DNA from: Akkermansia muciniphila
Lineage (GTDB): Bacteria; Verrucomicrobiota; Verrucomicrobiia; Limisphaerales; UBA9464
Direction: 5' to 3'
Length of the DNA: 41,961 nt
Assembly (NCBI GenBank): GCA_945860685.1
Contig: CAMASJ010000004.1
Span: 1-41,961, forward strand
The translations under genes and the position numbers were made by a program. The notes under the pieces were generated by a model. It was not told the origin of the DNA. It did no database searches and worked only from the letters and a program-made list of their open reading frames with translations. The stretch's first letter is position 1. Each line of letters opens with the position of its first letter. Shown here one piece after another: positions 1-10,115 of this stretch.

Positions 1-1
1 C

Positions 2-493
2 GCCGACGACTTCCTCCGTCCGCACGGCATCGACTACTTCGAGAACTCCCGGAGGGCCACGCTGGCGCAACGGGCCCACGCGATCCGGAATCCGGGCGGC
101 TTCGCGGGATACGGTCCATGGACCTGGGGCTTCACCGCCAGCGACACCCCGGAAGGGTACGCCGCCCACGGCGCGCCGCCCTCCGAGAACGAGCACGGCA
201 CCGTGGTTCCGACCGCGCCGGGAGGCTCGGTGGCGTTCGCCCCGGAGGTGTGCATCCCGACGCTGCGTTCCTTCTACGAACAGCACAGGGAGGGGCTTTG
301 GGGGCCGTACGGATTCCGCGACGCGTTCCATCCGGGACGTGGCTGGTATGCGACCGACACTCTGGGGATCGACCAGGGGCCGATCCTGCTCATGATCGAG
401 AACCTGCGCGGCCGCGGGCCGTGGTCGCGGCTGGGCAAGGACCCCATCCTGCGCCGCGGGCTCGAGCGCGCGGGCTTCCGACCCCTGCGTTGA
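2..493 (+). CDS. Glucoamylase-like family protein (PF10091 / GH144-like), C-terminal fragment, truncated by window start
   Basis: Frame 2 is open from the window edge: ADDFLRPHGIDYFENSRRATLAQRAHAIRNPGGFAGYGPWTWGFTASDTP...APGGSVAFAPEVCIPTLRSFYE...GLWGPYGFRDAFHPGRGWYATDTLGIDQGPILLMIENLR, typical of the glycoamylase-like C-terminus. Confidence 0.85.
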   Translation, partial: ADDFLRPHGIDYFENSRRATLAQRAHAIRNPGGFAGYGPWTWGFTASDTPEGYAAHGAPPSENEHGTVVPTAPGGSVAFAPEVCIPTLRSFYEQHREGLWGPYGFRDAFHPGRGWYATDTLGIDQGPILLMIENLRGRGPWSRLGKDPILRRGLERAGFRPLR

Positions 494-1164
494 ACTGGCT
501 CGCCCATTTCGTGCTGTCGCCTTCCGATGATCGCGCGCGACTCGGTGGATGGCTTGCCGACGTGCTGACCCCGTCCGAGGCCGCTTCGGTATCCGACCCG
601 AGGGTCCTCGCCGGGATACGCCTCCACAGGGAGATCGACCGCCTCACCGACGCGCATCCCGCGGTGCTCGGGTCGAGGTCCCGTCTGCCGCAAGGAGTCC
701 GCCGCTACGCCGGCATCGTCCTGGACGTCGCCTGGGACCACTTCCTTTCGCTCCGTTTCCGGGAGCGGGTGGGACGGGATCTCGGGGGCTTCGTGGAGGA
801 AGTCCATGCGGGCCTTCTCAGGCAGCGTCCGATCCTCTCCGCGGAGGTGGCCGCGGTGGTGGACCGGATGATAGCCGAGTCGTGGCTGACCTGCTACCGG
901 GACGCCGACGGCTACGAGTTGACCCTCCGGCGGATCGCGAACCGGCTCTCGCCCAGGGCCCGCGCGGCCTTCGAGCCCGAGGCGGCTCGCCGGCATTTGG
1001 AGGCCGAACACGACCGGCTGGAACCCGCCTTCGAACGACTGTGGCCGGATCTCGTGGCGCTGGCGGCCACCGAAGGTGTCGTCCTTCCAATGGCCTTCGG
1101 AGGGGATTGGCATGCAAAGCGGCCCAGCCGCGAAGGATCGGGCCGGGAACCGCGCGTTTCCTGA
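490..1164 (+). CDS. Acyl carrier protein phosphodiesterase-like (AcpH/YajB family)
   Basis: TTG start overlapping the upstream stop (TTGA); MNWLAHFVLSPSDDRARLGGWLADVL...GIRLHREIDRLTDAHP...RRYAGIVLDVAWDHFLS matches the AcpH pattern. The longer ORF start at 118 overlaps the upstream gene and is unlikely. Confidence 0.8.
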   Translation: MNWLAHFVLSPSDDRARLGGWLADVLTPSEAASVSDPRVLAGIRLHREIDRLTDAHPAVLGSRSRLPQGVRRYAGIVLDVAWDHFLSLRFRERVGRDLGGFVEEVHAGLLRQRPILSAEVAAVVDRMIAESWLTCYRDADGYELTLRRIANRLSPRARAAFEPEAARRHLEAEHDRLEPAFERLWPDLVALAATEGVVLPMAFGGDWHAKRPSREGSGREPRVS

Positions 1165-1372
1165 GGCTGGATGGTACGCCGACCCGTGCTCACCAAAGCG
1201 CCTCCCAATTCGGCGCAACAATGGCGACTTGGAGTTGCAGCGTGAGGTCCGTCCCTCGATCAGGGATCGGGGAATGGAGAGGGGACCGCAGCTTGGCAGC
1301 CGCGGCTACTTGCGTAAGAGAGGGAATGACGGATCCGGAACCGCTTGGCCCCAGGGGCCGGGCTCGGCCACA

Positions 1373-2338
1373 ATGGGGGTTCCGCTCGCCTCCACAACGG
1401 ACTGCGAAGCGGCACGCGTGCAAATCCTCCGACAACCGGTTCCGGTCTCGCCCAACGGCGTCTGTCTCGCCCTGGGAATGTTCGACGGCGTCCACCTCGG
1501 CCACCAACACGTCATCCGGCAGGCGCTTCTCGACGCGCGGACGTTCGGGGCCCGGTCGGTCGTCGCCACCTTCGATCCGCATCCCCTCGCGGTGGTCCGT
1601 CCCGAGCAGGCGCCGAGGCTGCTCCAGCCTCCGGGCCAGCGTCTCGCCGAGATCGCCCGCCTGGGCGCGGATGCCGCCCTGGTCCTGCGTTTCGACGCCG
1701 AGTTCAGCCGGCGGACCGGGGAACGCTTCGTCCGGGACCTGGCGGAAGGCTTCGTCCGGATCCGCAGCTTCACCGTCGGGGAAGGCTTCAGCTTCGGCCA
1801 CGGCCGCAGCGGCGACGTCCCGCTGCTCCGTCGGTTGGGCGCCGAGCTGGGGTTCGAGGTGCATGCGATGGCGCCGATCCAGATCGGCGATGCCGTGGTC
1901 AGCAGCACCCGTGTCCGGGCGGCGCTCCGGGATGGCGAACTGGGGTTGGTCGCGGAGCTGATCGGACGTCCCTACGCCGTTTCGGGAACCGTGGTCGAAG
2001 GCGATCGCATCGGGAGGACCCTCGGATTTCCCACCGCCAACCTGGAGGTGGCCGGCCTGGAGCTTCCTCCTCCCGGCGTCTACGCGGTCCGTGCCCGGCA
2101 TCCGGGCGGGGAACATCCGTCGGCGTTGAACATCGGCTTCCGCCCGACCCTGCGCTCGGGCGTGCCGGAACTGCGTTTCGAGGTGCACCTGATCGGGTTC
2201 GACGGCGACCTCTACGGCGCCAACGTCGAGGTCGAGTTCGTCCGCCGGATGCGCGGAGAGATCCGCTTCGACGGGCTGGAGGCGTTGAAGGCTCGCATTG
2301 CGCAGGACGTGCGGGAGGTCGCAGCGCTGTTGAGCTGA
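1373..2338 (+). CDS. ribF: Bifunctional riboflavin kinase / FAD synthetase
   Basis: LALGMFDGVHLGHQHVIRQAL, VATFDPHPLAVVRP, VVEGDRIGRTLGFPTANLEV, ALNIGFRPTL: canonical RibF motifs. Start chosen at ATG 1373 inside the longer ORF 1076..2338. Confidence 0.95.
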   Translation: MGVPLASTTDCEAARVQILRQPVPVSPNGVCLALGMFDGVHLGHQHVIRQALLDARTFGARSVVATFDPHPLAVVRPEQAPRLLQPPGQRLAEIARLGADAALVLRFDAEFSRRTGERFVRDLAEGFVRIRSFTVGEGFSFGHGRSGDVPLLRRLGAELGFEVHAMAPIQIGDAVVSSTRVRAALRDGELGLVAELIGRPYAVSGTVVEGDRIGRTLGFPTANLEVAGLELPPPGVYAVRARHPGGEHPSALNIGFRPTLRSGVPELRFEVHLIGFDGDLYGANVEVEFVRRMRGEIRFDGLEALKARIAQDVREVAALLS

Positions 2339-2416
2339 GGGTTCGCAGGACCCGGGCGAGGCTCCGGGACAGCTCGAGGCTTCCGCCGGATCGGCCACCG
2401 GTAATAGGGTCGGCCC

Positions 2417-4171
2417 ATGGACAAGAACGAGGTGGCGGCGGTCCTCGGGGAGATCGGGACCCTGCTGGAGCTGAAGGGGGAGAACCCGTTCAAGACGCGG
2501 GCGTACCACAATGCCGTCCGGGTGCTCGAAGGACTGGACGGCTCACTGGAGAAGCTGGTCGCGGAGAAGCGGCTCGGCGAGCTCAAGGGCTTCGGCGAGG
2601 CCTTGCAGGACAAGGTCACCACGCTCGTCACCACCGGAAAGCTTCCCTACTTCGAGGAACTGAAGGCGTCGCTTCCGCCCGGGCTCCCGGCGCTGTTGGA
2701 GATCCAGGGACTCGGCCCCAAGAAGGTGAAGAAGCTCCACGACGAGCTCGGGATCGACTCGATGGAGAAGCTCGAGGCCGCCTGCCATGCTGGCACCATC
2801 GCCGCGCTCGAGGGGTTCGGTGAGAAGTCCCAGTCGAAGATCCTCGAGGCGATCGCCTTCAAGCGTCAGTTCGCCTCGAGGCACCGCCTGTTCGACGCCT
2901 TGGTCGTGGCGGAGCCGATCCTCGAGTCCCTGCGCGGACATCCCGACGTCATCCGCTGCTCGACCGCCGGCAGCCTGCGGCGCTGGAAGGAGGTCATCGG
3001 CGACATCGACTTCCTTGTTTCGTCGAAGAACCCGTCTGCGGTGATCGGGGACTTCGTGTCGCAGCCCGGGATCCAGTCGGTCCTGGCGAAGGGGGAGACC
3101 AAGGCGAGCGTGATCCTCGGCGCGGGGATCCAGGCCGACCTGCGTGTGGTGGCGGACGTGGAGTACCCGTTCGCGCTCGCCTACTTCACCGGCTCGAAGG
3201 AGCACAACATCGTGATGAGGCAGCGTGCGATCGCACGTGGGCTGCGGCTCAACGAGTACGGTCTGTTCCGGAGCCACGAGGAGACCCGCGATCCCGCGCT
3301 GCGCATTCCGTGCCGCGACGAGGCGGACATCTTCGCCGAACTCGGCTTGGCCTACGTGCCGCCGGAGTTGCGCGAGGACCACGGGGAGTTCGCCGCGGTC
3401 GAGTCCGGTGGACGCCTTCCGAAGCTCATCGAATGGACCGAGCTGAAGGGGTCGCTGCACAACCACTCGAATTGGTCGGACGGCCGTGACACCCTTGAGG
3501 CCATCGCCGCCCACGCCCATGAGCTGGGGCTCGATTACTGGGCCGTCACCGACCATTCGCGGGCGTCCTTCCAGGCCAACGGCCTCGACCTCCGGCGCCT
3601 TGCGGAGCAGAAGGAGGCCATCCGCCGGGTGAACGAATCCTACGCCGCCGAGGGGAGCGAATTCCGTCTGCTGACCGGAAGCGAGGTCGACATCCTCAAG
3701 GACGGCCTCGACTTCGATGACGGGACGTTGGCTGGACTCGACGTGGTGGTGGCGAGCCTGCACGTGCCGTCGAGCGACCCCGCGGAGAACACGCGTCGGC
3801 TGGTGCGGGCCGCGGAGAACCCGTACGTGCACATGCTCGGCCACCTGACGGGGCGTCTGCTGCTGGAGCGCGAGGCCTACAAGCTGGACATGGACGCCGT
3901 TGTGGACGCCTGCGCGGCCACCGGCACATGGATCGAGCTGAATGCGAGCCCGTACCGTTTCGACCTCGACTGGCGGCTGTGGAAGCGGGCGCGGGACAAG
4001 GGGGTGAAGTGCGTCATCAACTGCGACGCCCATCGGTTGCACCACTTCGACTTCCTGCGGCTCGGGGCCGGCATCGCCCGGAAAGGCTGGCTGACCCGGG
4101 CGGACGTGATCAACACACTGACGTTGCCTGCCCTGAGAACTGAGCTGGAAGCAAAGCGCCGGAAGAGCTGA
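2417..4171 (+). CDS. polX: Family X DNA polymerase with C-terminal PHP domain (PolX)
   Basis: N-terminal HhH repeats (IQGLGPKKVKKL, LEGFGEKSQSKI), nucleotidyltransferase AGSLRRWKEVIGDIDFLV, PHP motifs LHNHSNWSDGRDT, VTDHS, CDAH. Confidence 0.95.
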   Translation: MDKNEVAAVLGEIGTLLELKGENPFKTRAYHNAVRVLEGLDGSLEKLVAEKRLGELKGFGEALQDKVTTLVTTGKLPYFEELKASLPPGLPALLEIQGLGPKKVKKLHDELGIDSMEKLEAACHAGTIAALEGFGEKSQSKILEAIAFKRQFASRHRLFDALVVAEPILESLRGHPDVIRCSTAGSLRRWKEVIGDIDFLVSSKNPSAVIGDFVSQPGIQSVLAKGETKASVILGAGIQADLRVVADVEYPFALAYFTGSKEHNIVMRQRAIARGLRLNEYGLFRSHEETRDPALRIPCRDEADIFAELGLAYVPPELREDHGEFAAVESGGRLPKLIEWTELKGSLHNHSNWSDGRDTLEAIAAHAHELGLDYWAVTDHSRASFQANGLDLRRLAEQKEAIRRVNESYAAEGSEFRLLTGSEVDILKDGLDFDDGTLAGLDVVVASLHVPSSDPAENTRRLVRAAENPYVHMLGHLTGRLLLEREAYKLDMDAVVDACAATGTWIELNASPYRFDLDWRLWKRARDKGVKCVINCDAHRLHHFDFLRLGAGIARKGWLTRADVINTLTLPALRTELEAKRRKS

Positions 4172-4214
4172 GAACACTCAGGGAACCCACTGAATCGAAC
4201 CTGTCCCCGAAACC

Positions 4215-4436
4215 ATGATCCTCTACCTGATTCTGGCCACACTCGTCGTCGGAGTGATCCTTCTGGTGCGTCGTTTGACCCAGGGTGGTGCCGGTGGAGT
4301 CGGCTCGGGATCCTCGGATGGCGGATTCTCGGGCTTGGACCACGGCTCATCGGGTGGATCCGGAGCCGATTGCTCGTCGGACTCCTCGGATTCCGGAGGG
4401 GATTGTAGTGGGGGAGGCGACGGGGGTGGCGATTAG
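4215..4436 (+). CDS. Small single-TM protein with Gly/Ser/Asp/Cys-rich low-complexity tail
   Basis: 73 aa: MILYLILATLVVGVILLVRRLTQGGAGGVGSGSSDGGFSGLDHGSSGGSGADCSSDSSDSGGDCSGGGDGGGD; one hydrophobic helix then SGGDCSGGGDGGGD tail; fits between polX and the convergent gene. Confidence 0.6.
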   Translation: MILYLILATLVVGVILLVRRLTQGGAGGVGSGSSDGGFSGLDHGSSGGSGADCSSDSSDSGGDCSGGGDGGGD

Positions 4437-4454
4437 ACACAGCGGTATCGCTGA

Positions 4455-6320
4455 TCAACGGGCGCGACGGATGACGTTTTGCGCGCCGGCCCGGATCGGG
4501 TGCCGGGTGTTCGAGCCGTCTGGCCAGCGGACCTCGGCCGAGTCTGCCGTCGCGGTTCCCAAGCCGAAGGTCAAGGTGAGTTCGCTCTGCGAAAGGTAGC
4601 TCTTGGTCGGCATGACATGACGCGAAAGACGTCGCCCGTCGCTGGTGGCGACCGTCACCCAAGCTCCGATCGCCTCCGGGTTGCCGCGGTCCCCGACCAA
4701 GCGGATGCGGATCCATCCATGTCCCAATCGCTGGTCGTTGCGCAGGAGCAGGGGAGGACCGTTGATCTGGGTGATGACCACGTCGAGATCGCCGTCCGAG
4801 TCCACGTCGGCGTAGGCGGATCCGCGTCCGACGACCGGTGTGAACAGGTCGGGGCCGCTCACCTCCGGCCCCGCTGCGGTGAAGGTGCTTCCGCCCCCGG
4901 CGTTCCAGAAGAGCTGCGCCGGCTGACGGTAGCGGACGTCGGCCTGGATCTTCTCGATGTCCTCCTCGATGTGGCCGTTGGCGGTCAGGACGTCGAGACG
5001 TCCGTCGAGGTCGTAGTCGAAGAAGAACAGCCCGAACTTCAGCAGGAGCCTGCTGGCAGGGCCTAGTCCTTCGGGGATCGCCTCGTCGGCAAACACCAGC
5101 TCTTCACGCACCGGTTGTCGCACGTAGAGCGCGTTCATCTCGTTCGCGAAGTTGCCGATCGCGATGCCGAGGGCGCGGTCGTTCCGGAAGCGGGCAGCGT
5201 CGATACCCATGGCGCCGCGCGTCTGGCCGTAGGCATCGAAGGCGATGCCGCTCTGTGCGCCGATCTCTCGGAAGGTGCCGTCGTGGCGGTTGGTGAAGAC
5301 GAAGTTCTGGACGGTGTCGTTGGCCAAGACCAGGTCCATCCAGCCGTCCTCGTTCAGGTCGATCGGTGCGACCGCCAGGGTCTTTGCCATGGGATGGCCG
5401 GTCGCCGGATTCCGGATGACGAGCCCGCTCTCTGGGGAGACGTCGGTGAAGCGTGTGGTTCCGGTGCCGGGGTCGGTTCCGTCGTTGCGCCAGAGGCTGG
5501 GCGCGGTTCCGGGGAAGTTCCAGGGGCGACCGTAGGCGCGGCCCACTCCGACGAGTTGGTTGTTCACCTCGTGGTCGAGCGCGGGAGTCCAGCCCACGTA
5601 GCGACCCACGAAGAGATCGAGGTCCCCGTCGTTGTCGGCGTCGAACCATGCGGCGGCGGTCGTCCAGTCACCGCCTTCGGCCGGGATTCCCGACTGCCGG
5701 GTCATGTCCTCGAAGCGGGCCTCGCCGCGGTTGCGCAGGAGACGGACCCCACCCACCCCGGTCAGGAGGATGTCCGTGAGGCCGTCCCCGTCGAAGTCCG
5801 CGCAGGCGGCACCCATCCCGTAGAAGGGACGGTCGAGTCCCGAGCCCTCGGTGACGTCGGTGAAGCGCCACGGGCCGCCGGAGGGCGTGTCGTTGCGGAA
5901 GATGCGGGAGAAGGAGGTGGCGGGGGGGGTGGTCGATCCCGGCCAGTCGCCGGAGTTGACGAACAGGAGATCCGGATCGCCGTCCGCGTCGAAGTCGAGG
6001 AATGCCACGCCACCGCCCATGGTTTCCGGGAGCAATTTGGATCCGGTGGCGCCGTTGCGGTGGACGAATCCCACGCCGCTTTCGGCGCCGACCGCGGTGA
6101 AGCGGGCCAGCGGCGGGCGGGCACCGCTGATGGCGTTCAAGGGGGCCTCGAGTGGGGTGATGCGGGCGTCGTTGGGTGCTGCGGGGCGAGCGAACCACCA
6201 GACGGCGCCGCCGGCGACGAAACCGAGGACGACCAGCGCCAGCAGGGAACGGCGCAAGGCCGCGCCGACCAGGTCGGCGTCCTCCGCGGGCGGGATGGGG
6301 TCCGGCTCGTTCGGCAGCAT
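4455..6320 (-). CDS. FG-GAP/VCBS-repeat protein with C-terminal ASPIC/UnbV domain (CRTAC1-like), N-terminal TM anchor
   Basis: Repeated D-x-D-x-DG-x-x-D motifs (DFDADGDPDLLFV, DFDGDGLTDILL, DADNDGDLDLFVG, DLNEDGWMDLVLAN, DYDLDGRLDVLTANG, DVDSDGDLDVVI) and C-terminal GAWVTVATSDGRRLSRHVMPTKSYLSQSELTLTFGLG...VRWPDG. Confidence 0.93.
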   Translation of the reverse strand: MLPNEPDPIPPAEDADLVGAALRRSLLALVVLGFVAGGAVWWFARPAAPNDARITPLEAPLNAISGARPPLARFTAVGAESGVGFVHRNGATGSKLLPETMGGGVAFLDFDADGDPDLLFVNSGDWPGSTTPPATSFSRIFRNDTPSGGPWRFTDVTEGSGLDRPFYGMGAACADFDGDGLTDILLTGVGGVRLLRNRGEARFEDMTRQSGIPAEGGDWTTAAAWFDADNDGDLDLFVGRYVGWTPALDHEVNNQLVGVGRAYGRPWNFPGTAPSLWRNDGTDPGTGTTRFTDVSPESGLVIRNPATGHPMAKTLAVAPIDLNEDGWMDLVLANDTVQNFVFTNRHDGTFREIGAQSGIAFDAYGQTRGAMGIDAARFRNDRALGIAIGNFANEMNALYVRQPVREELVFADEAIPEGLGPASRLLLKFGLFFFDYDLDGRLDVLTANGHIEEDIEKIQADVRYRQPAQLFWNAGGGSTFTAAGPEVSGPDLFTPVVGRGSAYADVDSDGDLDVVITQINGPPLLLRNDQRLGHGWIRIRLVGDRGNPEAIGAWVTVATSDGRRLSRHVMPTKSYLSQSELTLTFGLGTATADSAEVRWPDGSNTRHPIRAGAQNVIRRAR

Positions 6321-6465
6321 GGTTCCCGGACACCTTTCGACAGGGCAGCTTTGGATTCAATGGAAGAACCCCGGGGATTCGTCACCTCGTGCCGTCGCGC
6401 GCTTGGCATCGGGGGAGCGGCTCTGTTTGGATGGGGTGGTGGAGGTTGAGACCATAACGGTGGAC

Positions 6466-7497
6466 ATGCCGGCGGAGGGTCTGCTGACCGACCTGCTTCG
6501 GGAGGTGTCCCGGTCTTTCTACCTGACACTTTGGGTCCTGCCGGCGGCGGTCCGGACACCCATCAGCCTCGCTTACCTGCTCGCCCGCGCCACCGACACC
6601 GTCGCGGACGCGTCCGGTGTGCCGGTGGAAGCACGGTTGGACGCCTTGGAATCGTTGGGAAACTGGATCCGCGGCGACGCCGTGAAGCGTCCTGACTTCT
6701 CGCGGTTCCTGGGTTCGGACGCGGGAATCACGGAGGCGGAAGGACGTTTGTTGTCGCGACTTTCGTCGGCGGTCCAGTTGCTGGAACTGTGCGACGCCTT
6801 CGAGCAGGAGAGGATCCGGGAGGTGCTCGCCGTGATCGTCTCAGGGCAGGTGCTCGACCTGCGGCGGTTCGGCACGGTGGAACCGGGGACCGTCCGCGCC
6901 TTGGCGACGGCGGCTGATTTGGACGACTACACCTACAGGGTTGCCGGCTGTGTTGGGGAGTTCTGGACCCGGTTGTGCCGGAAGTCGGTCTTTCCGGAGC
7001 CCCGGCTCGACGATGCGAAGTTGCTCGAGGATGGGGTCCGCTTCGGGAAGGGCCTCCAGTTGGTCAACATCCTGAGAGACCTGCCGCGGGATCTGCAGGC
7101 AGGTCGATGCTACTTGCCTGTCAGCGAACTTTCGGAGGTCGGATTGGAGCCCAGGGACCTTTTGCAGCCCGCACGTTCCGGGGCGCTGAGCCCCGTTTAC
7201 CGGCGTTGGCTGGACTTGGCCGAATCCCATCTGGAATCCGGTTGGCGCTACACCACATCCGTGCCCCGGTCGTGCGTGCGGGTTCGATTGGCCTGCGCCT
7301 GGCCGGTGCTGATCGGCATACGGACCACAGGGCTGCTCCGGGAAGGCCCGGTCCTCGAGCCGCGGCATCGGATCAAGTTGGACCGGAGTGCGGTGCGGGG
7401 AATCCTATGGTCGTCCGTGTGGAGACTTCCGTTCCGCGGTCTTTGGGAATCTCAGTTCAAAGGCCAGCGACGCACCTTGAGGGTCCAGATGCCATGA
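6466..7497 (+). CDS. Squalene/phytoene synthase family protein
   Basis: SRSFYLTLWVLPAAVRTPISLAYLLARATDTVAD (DxxxD), YTYRVAGCVGEFW, GLQLVNILRDLPRDLQAGRCYLP. Start ATG 6466 (alternative GTG 6460). Confidence 0.93.
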   Translation: MPAEGLLTDLLREVSRSFYLTLWVLPAAVRTPISLAYLLARATDTVADASGVPVEARLDALESLGNWIRGDAVKRPDFSRFLGSDAGITEAEGRLLSRLSSAVQLLELCDAFEQERIREVLAVIVSGQVLDLRRFGTVEPGTVRALATAADLDDYTYRVAGCVGEFWTRLCRKSVFPEPRLDDAKLLEDGVRFGKGLQLVNILRDLPRDLQAGRCYLPVSELSEVGLEPRDLLQPARSGALSPVYRRWLDLAESHLESGWRYTTSVPRSCVRVRLACAWPVLIGIRTTGLLREGPVLEPRHRIKLDRSAVRGILWSSVWRLPFRGLWESQFKGQRRTLRVQMP

Positions 7498-10115
7498 ATC
7501 CGCAGCCGCCCAGTTCGCCTTTGTCGACACGGGTGGCCAGTCATCTGCGGACCTTCGTCCTCTCCTACCTGGTGTTGGCCTCCGGACTGGTCTTCAGTGG
7601 CGTACTCTCCGGCTCGCTGCGAAGCCATTACCAAAGACGCGAGGAGATGTCGTTCCGCCAGAAGTCCGAGGAGCTTCTGGGCCGCTTCGATTCGGTGCTG
7701 CTGTCGTACGAGGTCTTCCTTCGGGGAGTCGCCGGCTACTTCTCCTCCAGCCAGCAGGTCGCGCCGTTCGAGTTGGAAGGCTATCTCCGTACCGCCATCG
7801 GCAACCTCACCAACAGCGTCCTGCTCGACATCGGGTTTGCCGAGCGTGTGGGGACGAACGAGATGGCCGACCACATCGAGCGGATCCGCCAGGCTGGGAA
7901 TCCGAAGTACTTCATCCAGCGTCCCGAGGGACCGGTGGAAGGAGGACATGTCTACCCGATCACCCAGATCAGCGATTTCAACGCCGGCGCGATCCGGGCC
8001 ATCGGTTGGGATCTCGGGCAGGATCGCGCCCGATTGGAAGTCCTGCGGACCGCGGTCCGGACGCGGAATCTCGCCGTTTCGGGACCGATTTCGCTCCACC
8101 GCGAGATGAGCACCAACTCGCTGCCGGGGGTGCTGGCGGTGCTTCCGGTGTTCGTCCAGCCGCCCGCCACCCAGTTGGAGACCAACGCCCATCCGGTCGG
8201 ATTCGTCTTCGGCTCGATCCTGACGGACCAGCTCTGGAAGCCCTATCTGCAGGGTCTCGATGGCGTCCAGTTCCGGATCCTCGCGGATTCCGATCCGACG
8301 GCGCCCCCGGTGTTCGCCTCGTCCGGGGATCCAGGGGAGCCCGGAGAACCGACGCGCTCCCGGGTGGGGACATTGGAGAGGCTGGGCCGGCGTTGGCGGG
8401 TCGAGTTCCTCGATTCGCCCGCCTTCGCCGAGCAGTTCCACTCGCCGCTGCCGGGGGTGGTCCTCGGCGTCGGAACGGCGTTCACCTTGGTGCTCTCCGT
8501 CGTGGCGTCAATCCTCGCCCTGCGTCGCAGGGATGCGGAGTTGTCCGCCGTGAAGATCGGGGCATCCGAATCCCGGGCCCGTGCGGCCCTGGCGGAACTG
8601 GCGGAGCGGGAACGCCAGATCGCAGACGAACGCGATCGCCTGGCGGTCACCCTCAAGTCCATCGGCGACGCGGTCATCACCACCGATGTCGACGGACGGA
8701 TCCTGTCGCTGAACCGGGCCGCCGAGAACCTGCTTGGGCGCAGCGAACGCGAGGTTCTTGGCGTGGAGGTCTCGCGGATCCTGAGCCTGCGCCAGCGGGA
8801 ATCGGGGCAACCATTCCTCGACCTGGGCGTGCGGCTGCGGGGGGTGGCCGAGTCCGACCTGATTCCCGGATTCTTCCAGTTCGCCCGGGAAGGGCATCAG
8901 GAGCGGACACTGGTCGTGGCGCTTTCGCCGCTGCGGGTGCGAAGGGCGGGTGCGGAGGGACGGGTGGTGGTGCTCCGGGACCTGACGGAGAGGCGCCAGC
9001 TGGAGGAGGAACAGATCCGGGCCGGACGACTGGAGTCGGTGGGATTGCTGGCCGGCGGCATCGCGCACGACTTCAACAACTACCTCACCGCCATCCTCGG
9101 CAACCTCTCCCTGGCGCGGGATTCGAAGGGGGCGGACCTTGAGACGTTGCTGGAGCGGACGGAACACGGCGTGCGTCGGGCCCAGCGGCTGACCCAGCAG
9201 CTGTTGACCTTCTCCAAGGGCGGGGCGCCGGTGGTGCGGCCGACCGACCTTCGTGAGCTGGTGCGGGACACGGCCGAGTTCGCCGTCCGCGGCGCCACGG
9301 TCCGCTGTGAATTCACGATCGTACCCGGGCTCTGGACGACCGCCGTGGACCCAGCGCAGATCTCGCGAGTGATCCAGAATCTCGTCGTCAACGCGTCACA
9401 GGCGATGACCTCGGGCGGGGTCATCCACATCGTGATGGCCAACCAAGGGGCGATGCCCCGATTGGGAGATGGCCGGTACGTGCGGGTCTCCGTGGTCGAC
9501 GATGGACCCGGAATCGCCCCGGCCCACCTGGCCCGGATCTTCGAGCCGTATTTCAGCACGAAGTCCGGCGGCTCCGGCCTCGGCCTGGCCACCGCCTTCC
9601 GCATCGTCCGGCAGCATCGGGGGGACATCGTAGTCCGATCGGAACCGGGACGGGGTGCGACGTTTGACCTCTACCTTCCGGCCACCGACGAGGTGCCCGT
9701 GCCCGAGGCGCCAGTGCCGGGCAAGCCGGTCCGTGGCATCGGACGGGTGCTGGTGATGGACGACGAACAGGCTATCCGCGACGTGGCGAGGGCGATGCTC
9801 CGCCGGTTGGGATACGAAGTCGAATGCGTCGCTAATGGGACGGATGCCATCCAGCTCTACCGGGAGGCCATGGAGCATGGAAAGCGGTATGACGTCGTGC
9901 TGCTCGACCTGACCATCCCGGACGGCCTGGGCGGACTGGAGACGGCCGCGATGCTCCGGGAGGGCGATCCCGAGGTGGTGACGGTGGTTTCCAGCGGCTA
10001 TTCGGTCGATCCCATCATGGCGGACCACCTCCAGCATGGATTCGCCGGGGTGCTTCCCAAGCCCTACCGGTTGGACGAAATGGCCCAGGTGATGGACCGT
10101 GTGCGCCGTCGATGA
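7494..10115 (+). CDS. Hybrid sensor histidine kinase: TM-CHASE-TM-PAS-HisKA-HATPase-REC
   Basis: CHASE-like extracellular region (EVFLRGVAGYFSSSQ...IGFAERV...YPITQI), PAS (SIGDAVITTDVDGRILSLNRAAENLLG), H-box LAGGIAHDFNNYLTAILGNL, G-box DDGPGIAPAHLARIFEPYFSTKSGGSGLGLATAFRIV, REC VLVMDDEQAIRDVA...VVLLDLTIPDGLGG...LPKPY. ATGA overlap with the upstream stop. Confidence 0.95.
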   Translation: MNPQPPSSPLSTRVASHLRTFVLSYLVLASGLVFSGVLSGSLRSHYQRREEMSFRQKSEELLGRFDSVLLSYEVFLRGVAGYFSSSQQVAPFELEGYLRTAIGNLTNSVLLDIGFAERVGTNEMADHIERIRQAGNPKYFIQRPEGPVEGGHVYPITQISDFNAGAIRAIGWDLGQDRARLEVLRTAVRTRNLAVSGPISLHREMSTNSLPGVLAVLPVFVQPPATQLETNAHPVGFVFGSILTDQLWKPYLQGLDGVQFRILADSDPTAPPVFASSGDPGEPGEPTRSRVGTLERLGRRWRVEFLDSPAFAEQFHSPLPGVVLGVGTAFTLVLSVVASILALRRRDAELSAVKIGASESRARAALAELAERERQIADERDRLAVTLKSIGDAVITTDVDGRILSLNRAAENLLGRSEREVLGVEVSRILSLRQRESGQPFLDLGVRLRGVAESDLIPGFFQFAREGHQERTLVVALSPLRVRRAGAEGRVVVLRDLTERRQLEEEQIRAGRLESVGLLAGGIAHDFNNYLTAILGNLSLARDSKGADLETLLERTEHGVRRAQRLTQQLLTFSKGGAPVVRPTDLRELVRDTAEFAVRGATVRCEFTIVPGLWTTAVDPAQISRVIQNLVVNASQAMTSGGVIHIVMANQGAMPRLGDGRYVRVSVVDDGPGIAPAHLARIFEPYFSTKSGGSGLGLATAFRIVRQHRGDIVVRSEPGRGATFDLYLPATDEVPVPEAPVPGKPVRGIGRVLVMDDEQAIRDVARAMLRRLGYEVECVANGTDAIQLYREAMEHGKRYDVVLLDLTIPDGLGGLETAAMLREGDPEVVTVVSSGYSVDPIMADHLQHGFAGVLPKPYRLDEMAQVMDRVRRR

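Noticed and set aside
1165-1372. FMN riboswitch upstream of ribF
   Set aside because: No RFN-element core sequences or terminator/sequestor seen in the ~200-nt leader by eye.
2543-4177. 544-aa minus-strand ORF antisense to polX
   Set aside because: No domain signal; polX on the plus strand is unambiguous. The same reasoning applies to 1190..2509, 5115..6449, 14453..15586, 21308..22762 and 29854..31242.
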